A stretch of 14,896 nt of DNA from Actinomycetota bacterium (GCA_016781115.1 JADDQX010000008.1:16190-31085); one strand, 5' to 3'; counted from the first letter of the stretch, positions 1-7,340 are shown. Notes: generated by a model not told the origin, from the letters alone. A program made the numbers and translations.

Positions 1-708
1 CGTCATCGGACGAGGGTCGTCGTGAACCACCGCGGTGAGCGTGGGGATGGCCGAACCCCGATCGAACGGCGCCTCACCCTCAACCGCGTAGTAGAGCGTG
101 GCGCCCAGCGCCCACAGGTCAGACTCCGGGCCCGAGGTGTCTTGGCTTGCCTGCTCGGGGGCCATGTAGGAGGGGGATCCCAGCACGAGCCCGGTCGCGG
201 TGAGGCGGGGGTCTCCCTTGACCGACGCGATGCCGAAGTCGGCGAGCTTCGCGCGGCCGTCGGAGATCATCACGTTTCCCGGCTTCACGTCGCGGTGAGT
301 GATGCCATGTCTGTGGGCGGCCTCCAGCGCGTCGAGCACGTCCAGACCGACGCGGGCCGCACGTGCGGGAGCGAGCGGCCCTTGCGTCTTGACCAGGTCG
401 TCCAGGCTGGGCGCGTCCACCAGCTCCATCACGATGAAGGTGTTGCCGCCCTCTTCGACGACGTCGAAGACGGTGACCGCGTTCGGGTGGCTTAGCCTCC
501 CCGCCGTCTGCGCCTCGCGCATGACGCGGTTCCTCATGTCGTGGGAGTCGTCGTCGGACAGGATCGGAGGGAGCTTTACCTCCTTGATCGCCACCTCACG
601 CTTGAGGACGTTGTCGGTGGCTCGCCACACTGTCCCCATCCCGCCCTTGCCGAGCTGGTCGCGCAAGACGTAGCGGCCGGCGACCTGCCGCTCGGTTGTC
701 GGTTGCAT
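1..708 (-). CDS. Ser/Thr protein kinase, PknB-like (catalytic domain, C-terminal part cut by window edge)
   Basis: This is the first 236 residues of a eukaryotic-type (Hanks) Ser/Thr kinase; the frame stays open to base 1, so the rest lies outside. Visible kinase motifs are the glycine loop LGKGGMGTVW (residues 19-28), the ATP-anchoring lysine in VAIK (Lys42), the catalytic loop HRDVKPGN (138-145, Asp140), the metal-binding DFG (157-159) and APE (183-185). Family knowledge: such actinobacterial kinases phosphorylate cell-wall, division and metabolic proteins, and many carry a transmembrane segment and sensor domain after the kinase domain; that part is not visible here. The ATG at 708 starts 19 residues before the glycine loop, as is usual, but I see no strong ribosome site before it. 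It follows glnD by 95 bases and probably has its own promoter. A role in nitrogen control would be guesswork. Confidence 0.95.
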   Translation of the reverse strand, partial: MQPTTERQVAGRYVLRDQLGKGGMGTVWRATDNVLKREVAIKEVKLPPILSDDDSHDMRNRVMREAQTAGRLSHPNAVTVFDVVEEGGNTFIVMELVDAPSLDDLVKTQGPLAPARAARVGLDVLDALEAAHRHGITHRDVKPGNVMISDGRAKLADFGIASVKGDPRLTATGLVLGSPSYMAPEQASQDTSGPESDLWALGATLYYAVEGEAPFDRGSAIPTLTAVVHDDPRPMT

Positions 709-774
709 GCCTGGGTTGTTACCCGCCGGCTGCTGCTTTATTCGCCCGCTTTGGTTAGCCGTTCTGTGCTGACC

Positions 775-796
775 GAACTACGTCTCGCTGTAGTTC
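775..796 (-). terminator. Inverted repeat just after glnD (possible terminator or operator)
   Basis: Perfect 7-base arms GAACTAC / GTAGTTC are separated by 8 bases, 7 bases past the glnD stop codon and 67 bases before the kinase start. The position suits a transcription terminator of the amt-glnK-glnD operon. There is no run of U after the stem on the minus strand, so it would be a non-canonical terminator. It could instead be a regulator site for the kinase gene. Confidence 0.35.
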
Positions 797-803
797 TCGG
801 GCG

Positions 804-3239
804 TCAGAACGGGTAGAGGCGGGAGAGCCGGTGTCCGACGGCACGCCTCACCTCCGCCACCTGGTCGTCCGACAGCTTGCGTCCCGCCGCGTCGCGCACG
901 TAGAAGACGTCGACGACCCTGCTGCCGAGCGTGTCGATCTTCGCCACGTGTATGTCGAGGTCGAGGTCGCCCAGAGCGGCGGCGATCCCGTAGAGGAGCC
1001 CCAGCGCGTCCCCGCTCCGCACCTCGATCACGGTCGAGTTCTCGGACGCGTCCTGCAACACCCTTACCTGGGCGTCCACGTTGGCGGTGCCGTACTCCCG
1101 GATCTTGCGCTCCAGGCGCGCCTCCAAAGCGAGACGCCCGGAATACGCGGCCTCGAGGTCGGCTACGATCCGGCGCCAGTCGCGATCCGGGTCCGTCCCC
1201 ACGATGAATCGCTGGAGGGCGGTGCCGCGCGTCGATGAGAAGGCGTGCGCGCTCCGGACGGAGAGTCGGTGCAGCGACAAGACCCCCGCGGTTCGCGCTA
1301 GAGCACCGGGCCGGTCCGCGATGCAGACCGTCAGCGCGCACTGTCCGGTCTCGGTTCCGTCGTCCACGCGGTAGGCCAGGTCTCCCCGCTGGGGCGCCTG
1401 AAGCAACAGCCGTACGTCGTCGACCATGTCCAACAGGTGCGTCGACGCGGTGTAGGAGGGCGGAAGGCTCTCTAGGACCTCGAGAGCGCGCCCCGCCAGC
1501 GCGGGCTCGTAAGCCTCGATCCCTTCGGCTCTGATCCGAGCGTCGCTGCGCGTCGGAAGAGCTCCGGTCTCGAGGGCGATCAGCGTCTTCTTGTAGAGGT
1601 CCCGAACCAGTGCGGCTTTCCACGCGCTCCAGCCGTCGGGGCCGGTGGCGCGACCGTCTGCGACCGACAGTATGTAGAGGAGGCGAAGCTCGTCTGGGTC
1701 GGACATCTTGGCCGCCACCGACGCGATCACGGCGCCGTCGTCTAGGTCGCGCCTCGTCGCGGTGTCGACCAGGGTCAGGTGATGGCGCACGAGCCGGGCC
1801 ACGCGATCGGCGCGGGACCTCTCGAGGCCCATGCGCGTGCAGACCGCGTGCGCCAGCCGCTCTCCGGCGACGGAATGGTCCTCGCCGGATCCCTTGCCGA
1901 TGTCGTGGAGCAGAGCCGCCAAGCGCACGTCGTCGAGGTCACCGACCTCGCTCGCGGCGCGGGGCGCAACGGGGTCGTCTACCACGACCCTCGCGATCTC
2001 GGACACCGTCACGAAGAGATGGCCGTCGACCGTGTAGCGATGGTAAGGATCGTGTTGCGCCAGCGCCCGTATCCGCGACCACTCCGGGATCAAGACGGGC
2101 CACCCGCCGGTGTTGTCGATCAGCTCTAGCGCGTCGACGACGTGGGGGCCGCGCAGCGTCTCGCGGAATGCGTCTGTGGCGGCCGGTGTCCACACCGCGG
2201 CCTGGCCCCCTGCGAAGGTCTCCGTCAGCCACCGGATCGCGCTCCGTGACACGGGCTTGTCCAGGTGCGCTCTGCGCGCGATCAGGTCGAGCGCGGCAGC
2301 GGTCGAACGCGCCGTCGCGTCGTCGAGCTTCAAGGTTCCGTCGTCGAGCCTCGTGGACGAGCTCAAGATCCGCACGGTCCCGCTCCTCTTCGGCCCCCCC
2401 AACAGGTGCCCGGTCATCTCCTGAGCGAACAACGCGCTGTGGTGTTCGACCGTGCGGGCCGCGGAGTGCACCGCGTGCATCAGTTCCCGCGCCGCATCGT
2501 CTCCCTCGATGTGCAGCGCGTCTGCCACCGCGGGTTGGAGGTCGATCCGCAACCGGTCAAGAGGTCTCTTCGTCTGCGAATGGAGCGCCTCGCGCGCCGC
2601 CAGGAGCAGGTCTTCGGCCGCGGCAAGCTCGACCGGTGGGTCCATGTGTGGCACGAGCGCGTTGAGCCAATAGGTGCGGTGGATGTCTCGCAAGCCCCCC
2701 GCGTCTTCCTTCAGATCCGGCGCGAGAACCCAGCCCGCTCGTTCGCACTTGGCGTGACGGCTCTGTGTCGAGGCGTTGATCCGGCGCGTCAGGCTCCTGG
2801 CATCCTTCGCCAGCCAGCGCGTTCGTCTGTCGATCAGCTCGTCGAACAGATCGTGCTCGCCCGCGAGGAAGCGCCCCGAGAGGATCGAGGTCGCCGCGTT
2901 CAGGTCAGACTTCGCTCGCTCGAGAGCCTCTTTCGGCGTGCGCAGGGCGTGTCCGACCTCGAAACCCGCATCCCACAGCGGATAGAGCAGGCCGCGCACC
3001 GTTCCGGCGGAGACGTCGGAGGAGCTGCGCACGAGGAACAGCAGGTCGACGTCCGAGTGCGGCGAGAGATCGCCCCTGCCGTATCCGCCCACTGCGACGA
3101 CCGCGATCGCTGGGTGGGCGCCCAGCGCGTCGGCCGTCAGCTTCACCAAGGCTGCGTCGAGCTCACGAGCGCGTTCGCGTGCGGGCGCGCCACCGTCCGA
3201 AAGCCGTAGCTCCCGGACGGTACGCAGTGTCTCTAACAT
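804..3239 (-). CDS. glnD: GlnD, PII nucleotidyltransferase / nucleotidyl-removing enzyme
   Basis: GlnD senses glutamine and modifies or de-modifies the PII protein (uridylylation in enterobacteria, adenylylation in studied actinobacteria). Numbered from the ATG at 3239 (811 residues), the domains in order are: nucleotidyltransferase with VGGYGRGDLSPHSDVDLLF near residues 50-68; the GlnD linker domain, including DPYHRYTVDGHLF near 397-409; an HD domain with LLHDIGKG near 443-450 for nucleotide removal; and two C-terminal ACT domains (near 635-690 and 735-785) for glutamine binding. All key motifs are intact and the length is normal for actinobacterial GlnD. I prefer the ATG because GAGG precedes it at a usable distance. 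An in-frame GTG at 3275 would add 12 residues and overlap glnK by 26 bases, but has no visible ribosome site. It is the last gene of the amt operon; its targets are presumably GlnK next door. Confidence 0.96.
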   Translation of the reverse strand: MLETLRTVRELRLSDGGAPARERARELDAALVKLTADALGAHPAIAVVAVGGYGRGDLSPHSDVDLLFLVRSSSDVSAGTVRGLLYPLWDAGFEVGHALRTPKEALERAKSDLNAATSILSGRFLAGEHDLFDELIDRRTRWLAKDARSLTRRINASTQSRHAKCERAGWVLAPDLKEDAGGLRDIHRTYWLNALVPHMDPPVELAAAEDLLLAAREALHSQTKRPLDRLRIDLQPAVADALHIEGDDAARELMHAVHSAARTVEHHSALFAQEMTGHLLGGPKRSGTVRILSSSTRLDDGTLKLDDATARSTAAALDLIARRAHLDKPVSRSAIRWLTETFAGGQAAVWTPAATDAFRETLRGPHVVDALELIDNTGGWPVLIPEWSRIRALAQHDPYHRYTVDGHLFVTVSEIARVVVDDPVAPRAASEVGDLDDVRLAALLHDIGKGSGEDHSVAGERLAHAVCTRMGLERSRADRVARLVRHHLTLVDTATRRDLDDGAVIASVAAKMSDPDELRLLYILSVADGRATGPDGWSAWKAALVRDLYKKTLIALETGALPTRSDARIRAEGIEAYEPALAGRALEVLESLPPSYTASTHLLDMVDDVRLLLQAPQRGDLAYRVDDGTETGQCALTVCIADRPGALARTAGVLSLHRLSVRSAHAFSSTRGTALQRFIVGTDPDRDWRRIVADLEAAYSGRLALEARLERKIREYGTANVDAQVRVLQDASENSTVIEVRSGDALGLLYGIAAALGDLDLDIHVAKIDTLGSRVVDVFYVRDAAGRKLSDDQVAEVRRAVGHRLSRLYPF

Positions 3240-3249
3240 CGCTCCTCGG

Positions 3250-3588
3250 CTAGATCGCGTCGGTCCCTTTTTCACCCGTGCGGATGCGGACGATCTGTTC
3301 CGCCGGGAGGACCCAGACCTTTCCGTCGCCGATGGAGTCGGTTCGGGCAGCGCTCAGGATCGCTTTGACGGCGTCGTCGACCTGGTCGTCGTCGATCGCT
3401 ATCTCGAGACGCGTCTTCGGCACGAAGTCGACCTGGTACTCGGCGCCCCTGTAGATCTCGGTGTGGCCCTTCTGACGGCCGAACCCGCGCGCGTCGCTGA
3501 CGGTCATGCCGCGGACACCGATCGTCTCGAGCGCCTCCTTCACCTCGTCGAGCTTGAAAGGCTTGATGACCGCAACGACCAGCTTCAT
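3250..3588 (-). CDS. glnK: GlnK/GlnB-type nitrogen regulatory PII protein
   Basis: This is a 112-residue PII trimer subunit, full family length. It begins with MKLVVAVIKPFKLDEV, the usual PII N-terminus. The T-loop runs from about residue 37 to 55 and carries Tyr51 within GAEYQVDF, the residue modified by GlnD. The C-terminal signature GDGKVWVLP sits at 88-96. PII binds ATP/ADP and 2-oxoglutarate and, in its unmodified form, plugs the Amt channel. The gene overlaps the end of amt by 4 bases (ATGA), a sign of translational coupling, and is preceded by a strong ribosome site (GGGAGG at 3600-3595, 6-base spacer). Linkage to amt marks it as GlnK-like; in actinobacteria a single PII often serves all roles, so glnB is also a fair name. 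Confidence 0.97.
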   Translation of the reverse strand: MKLVVAVIKPFKLDEVKEALETIGVRGMTVSDARGFGRQKGHTEIYRGAEYQVDFVPKTRLEIAIDDDQVDDAVKAILSAARTDSIGDGKVWVLPAEQIVRIRTGEKGTDAI

Positions 3589-4907
3589 GCGCCACCTCCC
3601 TGCGTCACGATCACATGAGAACCGGCAGGAGCGTGAGCCGGAGCGGCCTCGCTCCTAGGGGCGAGGGAGCCGCCGGGGTCGTTCAGCGAATAGCCCACCT
3701 CGGTGTGCTGGCTCAGGTCGAGACCGGTGATCTCGTCTTCCTCCGACACGCGCAGGCCGATCGTTGCCTCGACCAGCTTCGCGATGCCCATCGTCACGAG
3801 GAACGAGAACGCGAGGGTCGCCAAGACGGCGATCACCTGCTTGCCCATGAACGCGAAGCCGCCGCCGGCGAGCACGCCGTCGGCGCCGAGCTCGTTGACC
3901 GCGACCGTCCCGAAGACGCCGAGCAGCAGCGATCCCACGATGCCGCCGACCAGGTGGACGCCCACGACGTCCAGCGAGTCGTCATAGCCGAGCCGGAACT
4001 TCAATCCGACCGCCCAGGAGCAGACGACGCCGCCCGCCAAGCCGATCGCGATGGCGCCCAGCGGCTCGACAAACCCGGCGGCCGGCGTGATCGCCACCAG
4101 TCCTGCAACCGCGCCCGACGCGACCCCAAGCGTGGTGGCCTTACGGTCCTTGCGCGACTCCATCAGAGCCCAGCCCAGAGCCCCCGCCGCGGCGGCGAGG
4201 TTCGTGGCCAAGAAGGCCGACGCGGCGAGACCGTTGGCCCCGAGCGCGCTGCCGGCGTTGAAACCGAACCAGCCGAACCACAGGATCCCGGTGCCGAGGA
4301 CGGTCATCGTCAGGTTGTGTGGCACGAAAGCTTCCTTCCCGAAGCCGCGTCGCTTCCCGACCACCAGGACGACAGCCAGAGCTGCGATACCCGCGTTGAT
4401 GTGCACAACCGTTCCCCCGGCGAAGTCCAGCGCCCCGAGCTTGAACAGCCAGCCGTCGGGGTGGAAGACCCAGTGCGCGACGGGGGCGTAGACGAGCAGG
4501 AGCCACGCGCTCATGAAGGCCACGTAACCCGAGAACTTGATCCGTTCTGCGAACGCACCCGTGATGAGGGCCGGGGTGATGACCGCGAACATCATCTGGA
4601 ACGTCGCGAACAACGAATGCGGGATCGTCGCGCCGAGCCCGGCGGGGTGCGGCTCGCTGCCGACGTCGCGGAACCCGATGAAGTCCAGGCCGCCGATCAA
4701 GCCGCCGACGTCGGTTCCGAACGCGAGGGTGTAGCCGACGATCACCCAGAGGATCGCCATGAGGCCCATCGCGAAGACGCTGTGCATTAAGGTCCCGAGC
4801 ACGTTCTTCGCCCGCACCATGCCTCCGTAGAACAACGCGAGCCCCGGCGTCATGAAGAGCACCAACGCCGTGGACGCAAGAACCCAAGCGGTATCGCCCG
4901 TGTCCAC
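3585..4907 (-). CDS. amt: Ammonium transporter, Amt/MEP/Rh family
   Basis: This inner-membrane ammonium channel has 440 residues and about 11 hydrophobic segments, with FMTPGLALFYGGMVR near residues 18-32. The twin histidines of the conduction pore are visible as His169 in TVVHINAG and His318 in VGVHLVGG. Phe107 in TFQMMFAV fits the periplasmic phenylalanine gate. The cytoplasmic tail has the conserved GLRVSEEDEITGLDLSQH block (384-401), the region that contacts PII, followed by a variable Pro/Ala-rich end of about 35 residues. The start is a GTG at 4907 with AGGAAGGGG 6 bases upstream (4922-4914). It is first in amt-glnK-glnD, a standard actinobacterial operon, and is preceded by GlnR-like boxes, so induction under nitrogen limitation is likely. 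There is no obvious N-terminal signal peptide. Confidence 0.97.
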   Translation of the reverse strand: MDTGDTAWVLASTALVLFMTPGLALFYGGMVRAKNVLGTLMHSVFAMGLMAILWVIVGYTLAFGTDVGGLIGGLDFIGFRDVGSEPHPAGLGATIPHSLFATFQMMFAVITPALITGAFAERIKFSGYVAFMSAWLLLVYAPVAHWVFHPDGWLFKLGALDFAGGTVVHINAGIAALAVVLVVGKRRGFGKEAFVPHNLTMTVLGTGILWFGWFGFNAGSALGANGLAASAFLATNLAAAAGALGWALMESRKDRKATTLGVASGAVAGLVAITPAAGFVEPLGAIAIGLAGGVVCSWAVGLKFRLGYDDSLDVVGVHLVGGIVGSLLLGVFGTVAVNELGADGVLAGGGFAFMGKQVIAVLATLAFSFLVTMGIAKLVEATIGLRVSEEDEITGLDLSQHTEVGYSLNDPGGSLAPRSEAAPAHAPAGSHVIVTQGGGA

Positions 4908-4971
4908 CGATCACCCCTTCCTGGATCTTGTTAGGGAAGTCGACTGTCTGGGGCGACCATCCGACGCAGGT

Positions 4972-5019
4972 GTTTCCAGGTTGTTTCGGAGCCGTTTCCC
5001 GACCGTAAAAGCTAGTTTC
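4972..5019 (-). promoter_or_regulatory. GlnR-like operator array (GAAAC/TTTAC boxes at 11-base pitch) upstream of amt
   Basis: On the minus strand the boxes are GAAAC (5019-5015), TTTAC (5009-5005), GAAAC (4998-4994), GAAAC (4987-4983) and GAAAC (4976-4972). Successive starts are 10, 11, 11 and 11 bases apart, so all lie on one face of the helix. Known for Streptomyces GlnR: gTnAC-n6-GaAAC-n6-gTnAC-n6-GaAAC, found before amtB, glnA and other nitrogen genes. Here TTTAC-n6-GAAAC is a good a/b half-site pair and two more GAAAC boxes follow. The array lies 65-112 bases before the amt start, fitting activation from just upstream of a promoter. The regulator's gene is not in the window, so its identity is inferred. 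Confidence 0.7.
5004..5013 (+). repeat. Direct repeat CGTAAAAGCT, copy 1
   Basis: A ten-base exact direct repeat whose partner is at 5119-5128, 115 bases away. The pair brackets the three-copy tandem array. This copy includes the TTTAC box of the GlnR-like array when read on the minus strand. Confidence 0.6.
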
Positions 5020-5038
5020 AGGGGCCCCGGGGTGGCCC

Positions 5039-5108
5039 GGCACTGTCTCAGATGTGTCCGGAACAGTGTCTCGAATGTCTCCGGAACGTTCTGTCTCCGA
5101 TCTCTCCG
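5039..5108. repeat. Three-copy degenerate tandem repeat of 22-25 bases
   Basis: Forward-strand units are 5039-5060 (22 bases), 5061-5083 (23) and 5084-5108 (25). Each starts with a version of GAAC or GCAC, has a TGTCTC core, and ends in TCCG preceded by a pyrimidine-rich tail. The minus-strand consensus is CGGA-n-A-n-AT, then GAGACA, then GTTC or GTGCC. The pitch of about two helical turns suggests a repeated protein-binding site and not a random slippage tract. The third unit contains the palindrome GAACGTTC (5084-5091). It lies 130-200 bases upstream of the amt start. Confidence 0.6.
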
Positions 5109-5118
5109 GTCCCGCACA

Positions 5119-5128
5119 CGTAAAAGCT
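5119..5128 (+). repeat. Direct repeat CGTAAAAGCT, copy 2
   Basis: Exact partner of the copy at 5004-5013. No 11-base phased GAAAC boxes follow this copy, so it does not look like a second complete GlnR-like site. Confidence 0.55.
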
Positions 5129-5178
5129 GCAGCCACTGGGCCCGGACGGGGGATGTGCAGGAGACCGGTCGGCGCTAC

Positions 5179-5199
5179 GCGAACTATCCGCTCGTTCGC
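5179..5199 (-). terminator. Inverted repeat after pgl (possible terminator)
   Basis: Six-base arms GCGAAC / GTTCGC are separated by 9 bases, starting 9 bases past the pgl stop. It suits the end of the zwf-pgl transcript. It has no U-run, so it would be a weak or factor-dependent terminator. Confidence 0.35.
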
Positions 5200-5208
5200 C
5201 CGAGGGAG

Positions 5209-5883
5209 CTAGAGCGCAGAGGCGGCGGCTTCGTCTAAGAGGAACGTGACGTCGGGGTGATCCGCCAGGAGCCGCGCGGGACACCTCTCGATCGGCTCGT
5301 CACCGTTGATGACCCTGTTCACCGTGGCGGCCTTGGCCGCGCCGGTTACCAGCAACAAGATCGTCCGCCCGCTGAGCATCGCGGGCGGAGTCAGCGTGAG
5401 GCCCTGCATCCCGTCCGGACGGTCCACGGCGGCACACAGCTGTTCGGTATGGCCGAGGGCGGGGGAGCCGGGGAACATCGCACCGACGTGCGCGTCGGCT
5501 CCCATCCCGAGCAAGACGAGCCCTAGTCCGTGTTCCACGAGTGGAGAGATCGCGCGTTCATAGGCGGCCGCCGCCTCTGGAGGTGGGTCTTCCCCGCGCA
5601 TCCGGTGGACCTTGGTGATCGAGCGCGGTCCCAGCAGCAGCTCCGACGCCATCTTGAAGTTGCTCTCCTGGTGGTCCGGCGGTACCGAACGCTCGTCGGA
5701 GAAGAGGACGTCCAGGTCAGAGATGTGCGGCGGAGCGGCCTCTGCAAGATGGCTGTAGATCTTCGCCGCCGTGGTGCCTCCCGTAAGGACCAAGGGCCCA
5801 CGTTCCGGAAGGCGACCCGAGATCACCCCGGCGACGTCGGTCGCGTACGAGGCGTCGGGGAAGACCTCTACGGAGAAGCTCAC
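5209..5883 (-). CDS. pgl: 6-phosphogluconolactonase
   Basis: This enzyme hydrolyses 6-phosphogluconolactone to 6-phosphogluconate, the second step of the oxidative pentose phosphate pathway, in the cytoplasm. The 224-residue product is near normal length. Family blocks are LTGGTTAAKIY (33-43; usually SGGSTP), VLFSDERSVPPDHQESNFKM (59-78; the DER-VPP-D-SN signature) and GMGADAHVGAMFPG (126-139), which matches the GMGxDGHTASLFPG active-site block with His132 kept but Gly changed to Ala before it. LLLVTGAAKA (176-185) is the phosphate-binding lysine region and FLLDEAAA ends the protein. The start is GTG, overlapping the zwf stop by 4 bases (GTGA), with AAGGAG just upstream. The overlap with zwf supports the assignment. 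Confidence 0.94.
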   Translation of the reverse strand: MSFSVEVFPDASYATDVAGVISGRLPERGPLVLTGGTTAAKIYSHLAEAAPPHISDLDVLFSDERSVPPDHQESNFKMASELLLGPRSITKVHRMRGEDPPPEAAAAYERAISPLVEHGLGLVLLGMGADAHVGAMFPGSPALGHTEQLCAAVDRPDGMQGLTLTPPAMLSGRTILLLVTGAAKAATVNRVINGDEPIERCPARLLADHPDVTFLLDEAAASAL

Positions 5884-7340
5884 CGGCTCCTTCTCCAGGA
5901 GCGGCCGTCGCGGGTCAAGAGCTCGTCCGCGCTGCGCGGCCCCCAGCTCCCCGGCTCGTACGACGCGGGTCGCCCTCCCTGCGCCCAGTGTTCCCGGATC
6001 GGATCGACGATCTCCCAGGCCTGCTCGATCTCATCCGAGCGGGTGAACAACGTCGCCTCGCCCACCATGCAGTCGAGCAAGAGCCGCTCGTAGGCCTCGG
6101 CGCTGCCGGATCCGAAGTCGCTCTCGTAATCGAAGTCCATGTCGACGGTGCGTACCTCCACCTCCGGTCCCGGCACCTTGGTCCCGAAGGTCAAAGAGAT
6201 GCCCTCGTCCGGCTTGATCCGGATCACGAGCACGTTCGGCTCCAGCTCCTCCACCGCGGTCTTCGCGAACAACAGGTGAGGGACGCGCTGGAACTGGATC
6301 GCTATCTCGGTCAGCGTCTCCGTCAAGCACTTGCCGGTGCGGAGATAGAACGGCACCCCCTCCCACCGCCAGTTGTCGATCAGCAGCTTCATCGCGATGT
6401 AGGTCTCGGTAGCAGAATGCGGGTCGACTCCGTCGGCGTCGCGATATCCCGCGTATTGTCCCCGGACCGCGACCTCGCCGCAGTCCGCGCGGCTCCAACG
6501 TCGGACGGCCTTCAGCACCTGGACCTTCTCGTCGCGGATCGCGTCGGCGTCCCATGCGACCGGCGGCTCCATCCCCACCAGCGAGAACAGTTGCATGAGG
6601 TGGTTCTGACCGACGTCGCGCAACGCTCCCGTTTGCTCGTAGAACTTTCCCCTCGTGCCGACGCCGAAGTCTTCGGCGAAGGTGATCTGGACGCTGTCGA
6701 CGTAGCGACGGTTCCAGATCGGCTCGAAGATCGCGTTCGCGAAGCGGAACACGAGGAGGTTCTGAACCGTCTCTTTGCCAAGGTAGTGATCGATGCGGAA
6801 GATCTGGTCTTCAGAGAACGTTCGACGCAGATCGGCGTTCAGCTCTCGCGCAGAGTCCAGGTCGTGACCGAACGGCTTCTCGACCACCAGGCGGTGCCAA
6901 CCGCGCGTATCGAGCAGCCCGTGCTTGCCGAGGCCGTCGGCGATGGTGGAGAAGATCCCGGGGTAGGTCGACAGGTACCAAACTCGGTTCCCACCCGTCC
7001 CGCAACTCTCATCGATCTCCTCCAGCTTCGCCTTGAGGTCCGCATACAGCGCGGGATCCTCCACGTCGCCGGGCACGTAGAAGATGTCCGACGCGAACGT
7101 CTTCCAGGACTCGTCGGTCGGCTTGATCCTCGAGTTCTCCTCGAGGTCACGGCGGGTGTCGGAGGCGAACTGTTCGTGGGTGAACTCGGTGCGGGCGGTG
7201 CCGAGCAGCGCGGTCTCGTCCGGGATCAGCCCTTCCACCTGAAGGTTGTGCAGTGCGGGGAGCAGCTTCTTGCTGGCGAGGTCTCCGGAGGCGCCGAAGA
7301 TGACGACTACACAAGGGTCCGGTTTGGTTCGGCGCGTCAT
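5880..7340 (-). CDS. zwf: Glucose-6-phosphate 1-dehydrogenase
   Basis: This enzyme oxidises glucose 6-phosphate to 6-phosphogluconolactone with NADP, making NADPH at the entry of the pentose phosphate pathway. Numbered from the ATG at 7340 (486 residues), the N-terminal Rossmann motif is VIFGASGDLASKKL (about 13-26), the substrate region EKPFG is near 154-158, and the active-site signature RIDHYLGKE is at 182-190. The length is normal. I chose the ATG because it overlaps the hydrolase stop by 4 bases (ATGA) and has GAGG 7 bases upstream; a GTG at 7346 would add two residues. The following pgl gene does the next step. The assembly factor gene opcA, common between zwf and pgl in actinobacteria, is absent here. 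Confidence 0.97.
   Translation of the reverse strand: MTRRTKPDPCVVVIFGASGDLASKKLLPALHNLQVEGLIPDETALLGTARTEFTHEQFASDTRRDLEENSRIKPTDESWKTFASDIFYVPGDVEDPALYADLKAKLEEIDESCGTGGNRVWYLSTYPGIFSTIADGLGKHGLLDTRGWHRLVVEKPFGHDLDSARELNADLRRTFSEDQIFRIDHYLGKETVQNLLVFRFANAIFEPIWNRRYVDSVQITFAEDFGVGTRGKFYEQTGALRDVGQNHLMQLFSLVGMEPPVAWDADAIRDEKVQVLKAVRRWSRADCGEVAVRGQYAGYRDADGVDPHSATETYIAMKLLIDNWRWEGVPFYLRTGKCLTETLTEIAIQFQRVPHLLFAKTAVEELEPNVLVIRIKPDEGISLTFGTKVPGPEVEVRTVDMDFDYESDFGSGSAEAYERLLLDCMVGEATLFTRSDEIEQAWEIVDPIREHWAQGGRPASYEPGSWGPRSADELLTRDGRSWRRSR

Larger units (their letters stand above)
4908..5208. other. 301-base intergenic region upstream of amt, repeat-rich, no gene
   Basis: No convincing coding region lies here; short open frames on both strands give low-complexity Arg/Ser-rich products. 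Read on the minus strand from pgl towards amt it holds: a dyad just after the pgl stop (5199-5179), one copy of CGTAAAAGCT (5128-5119), a three-copy tandem repeat (5108-5039), a GC palindrome (GGGGCCCC at 5021-5028), a second CGTAAAAGCT copy (5013-5004), a phased array of GAAAC boxes (5019-4972), a weak TAACAA -10 candidate (4933-4928) and the amt ribosome site (4922-4914). Confidence 0.7.

Noticed and set aside
713..724. Short palindrome GGGTTGTTACCC before the kinase ATG
   Set aside because: Only 4-base arms with a 4-base loop; expected by chance.
3615..4790. 391-residue open frame on the plus strand opposite amt
   Set aside because: Mirrors the amt codons and gives an implausible hydrophilic, His/Asp/Arg-rich product.
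4852..5238. Open frames across the amt upstream region (plus 4852-5238, minus 4911-5117 and 4141-5136)
   Set aside because: Products have no recognisable domain, and they cross the repeat array, the operator boxes or the amt gene. The region is better explained as regulatory.
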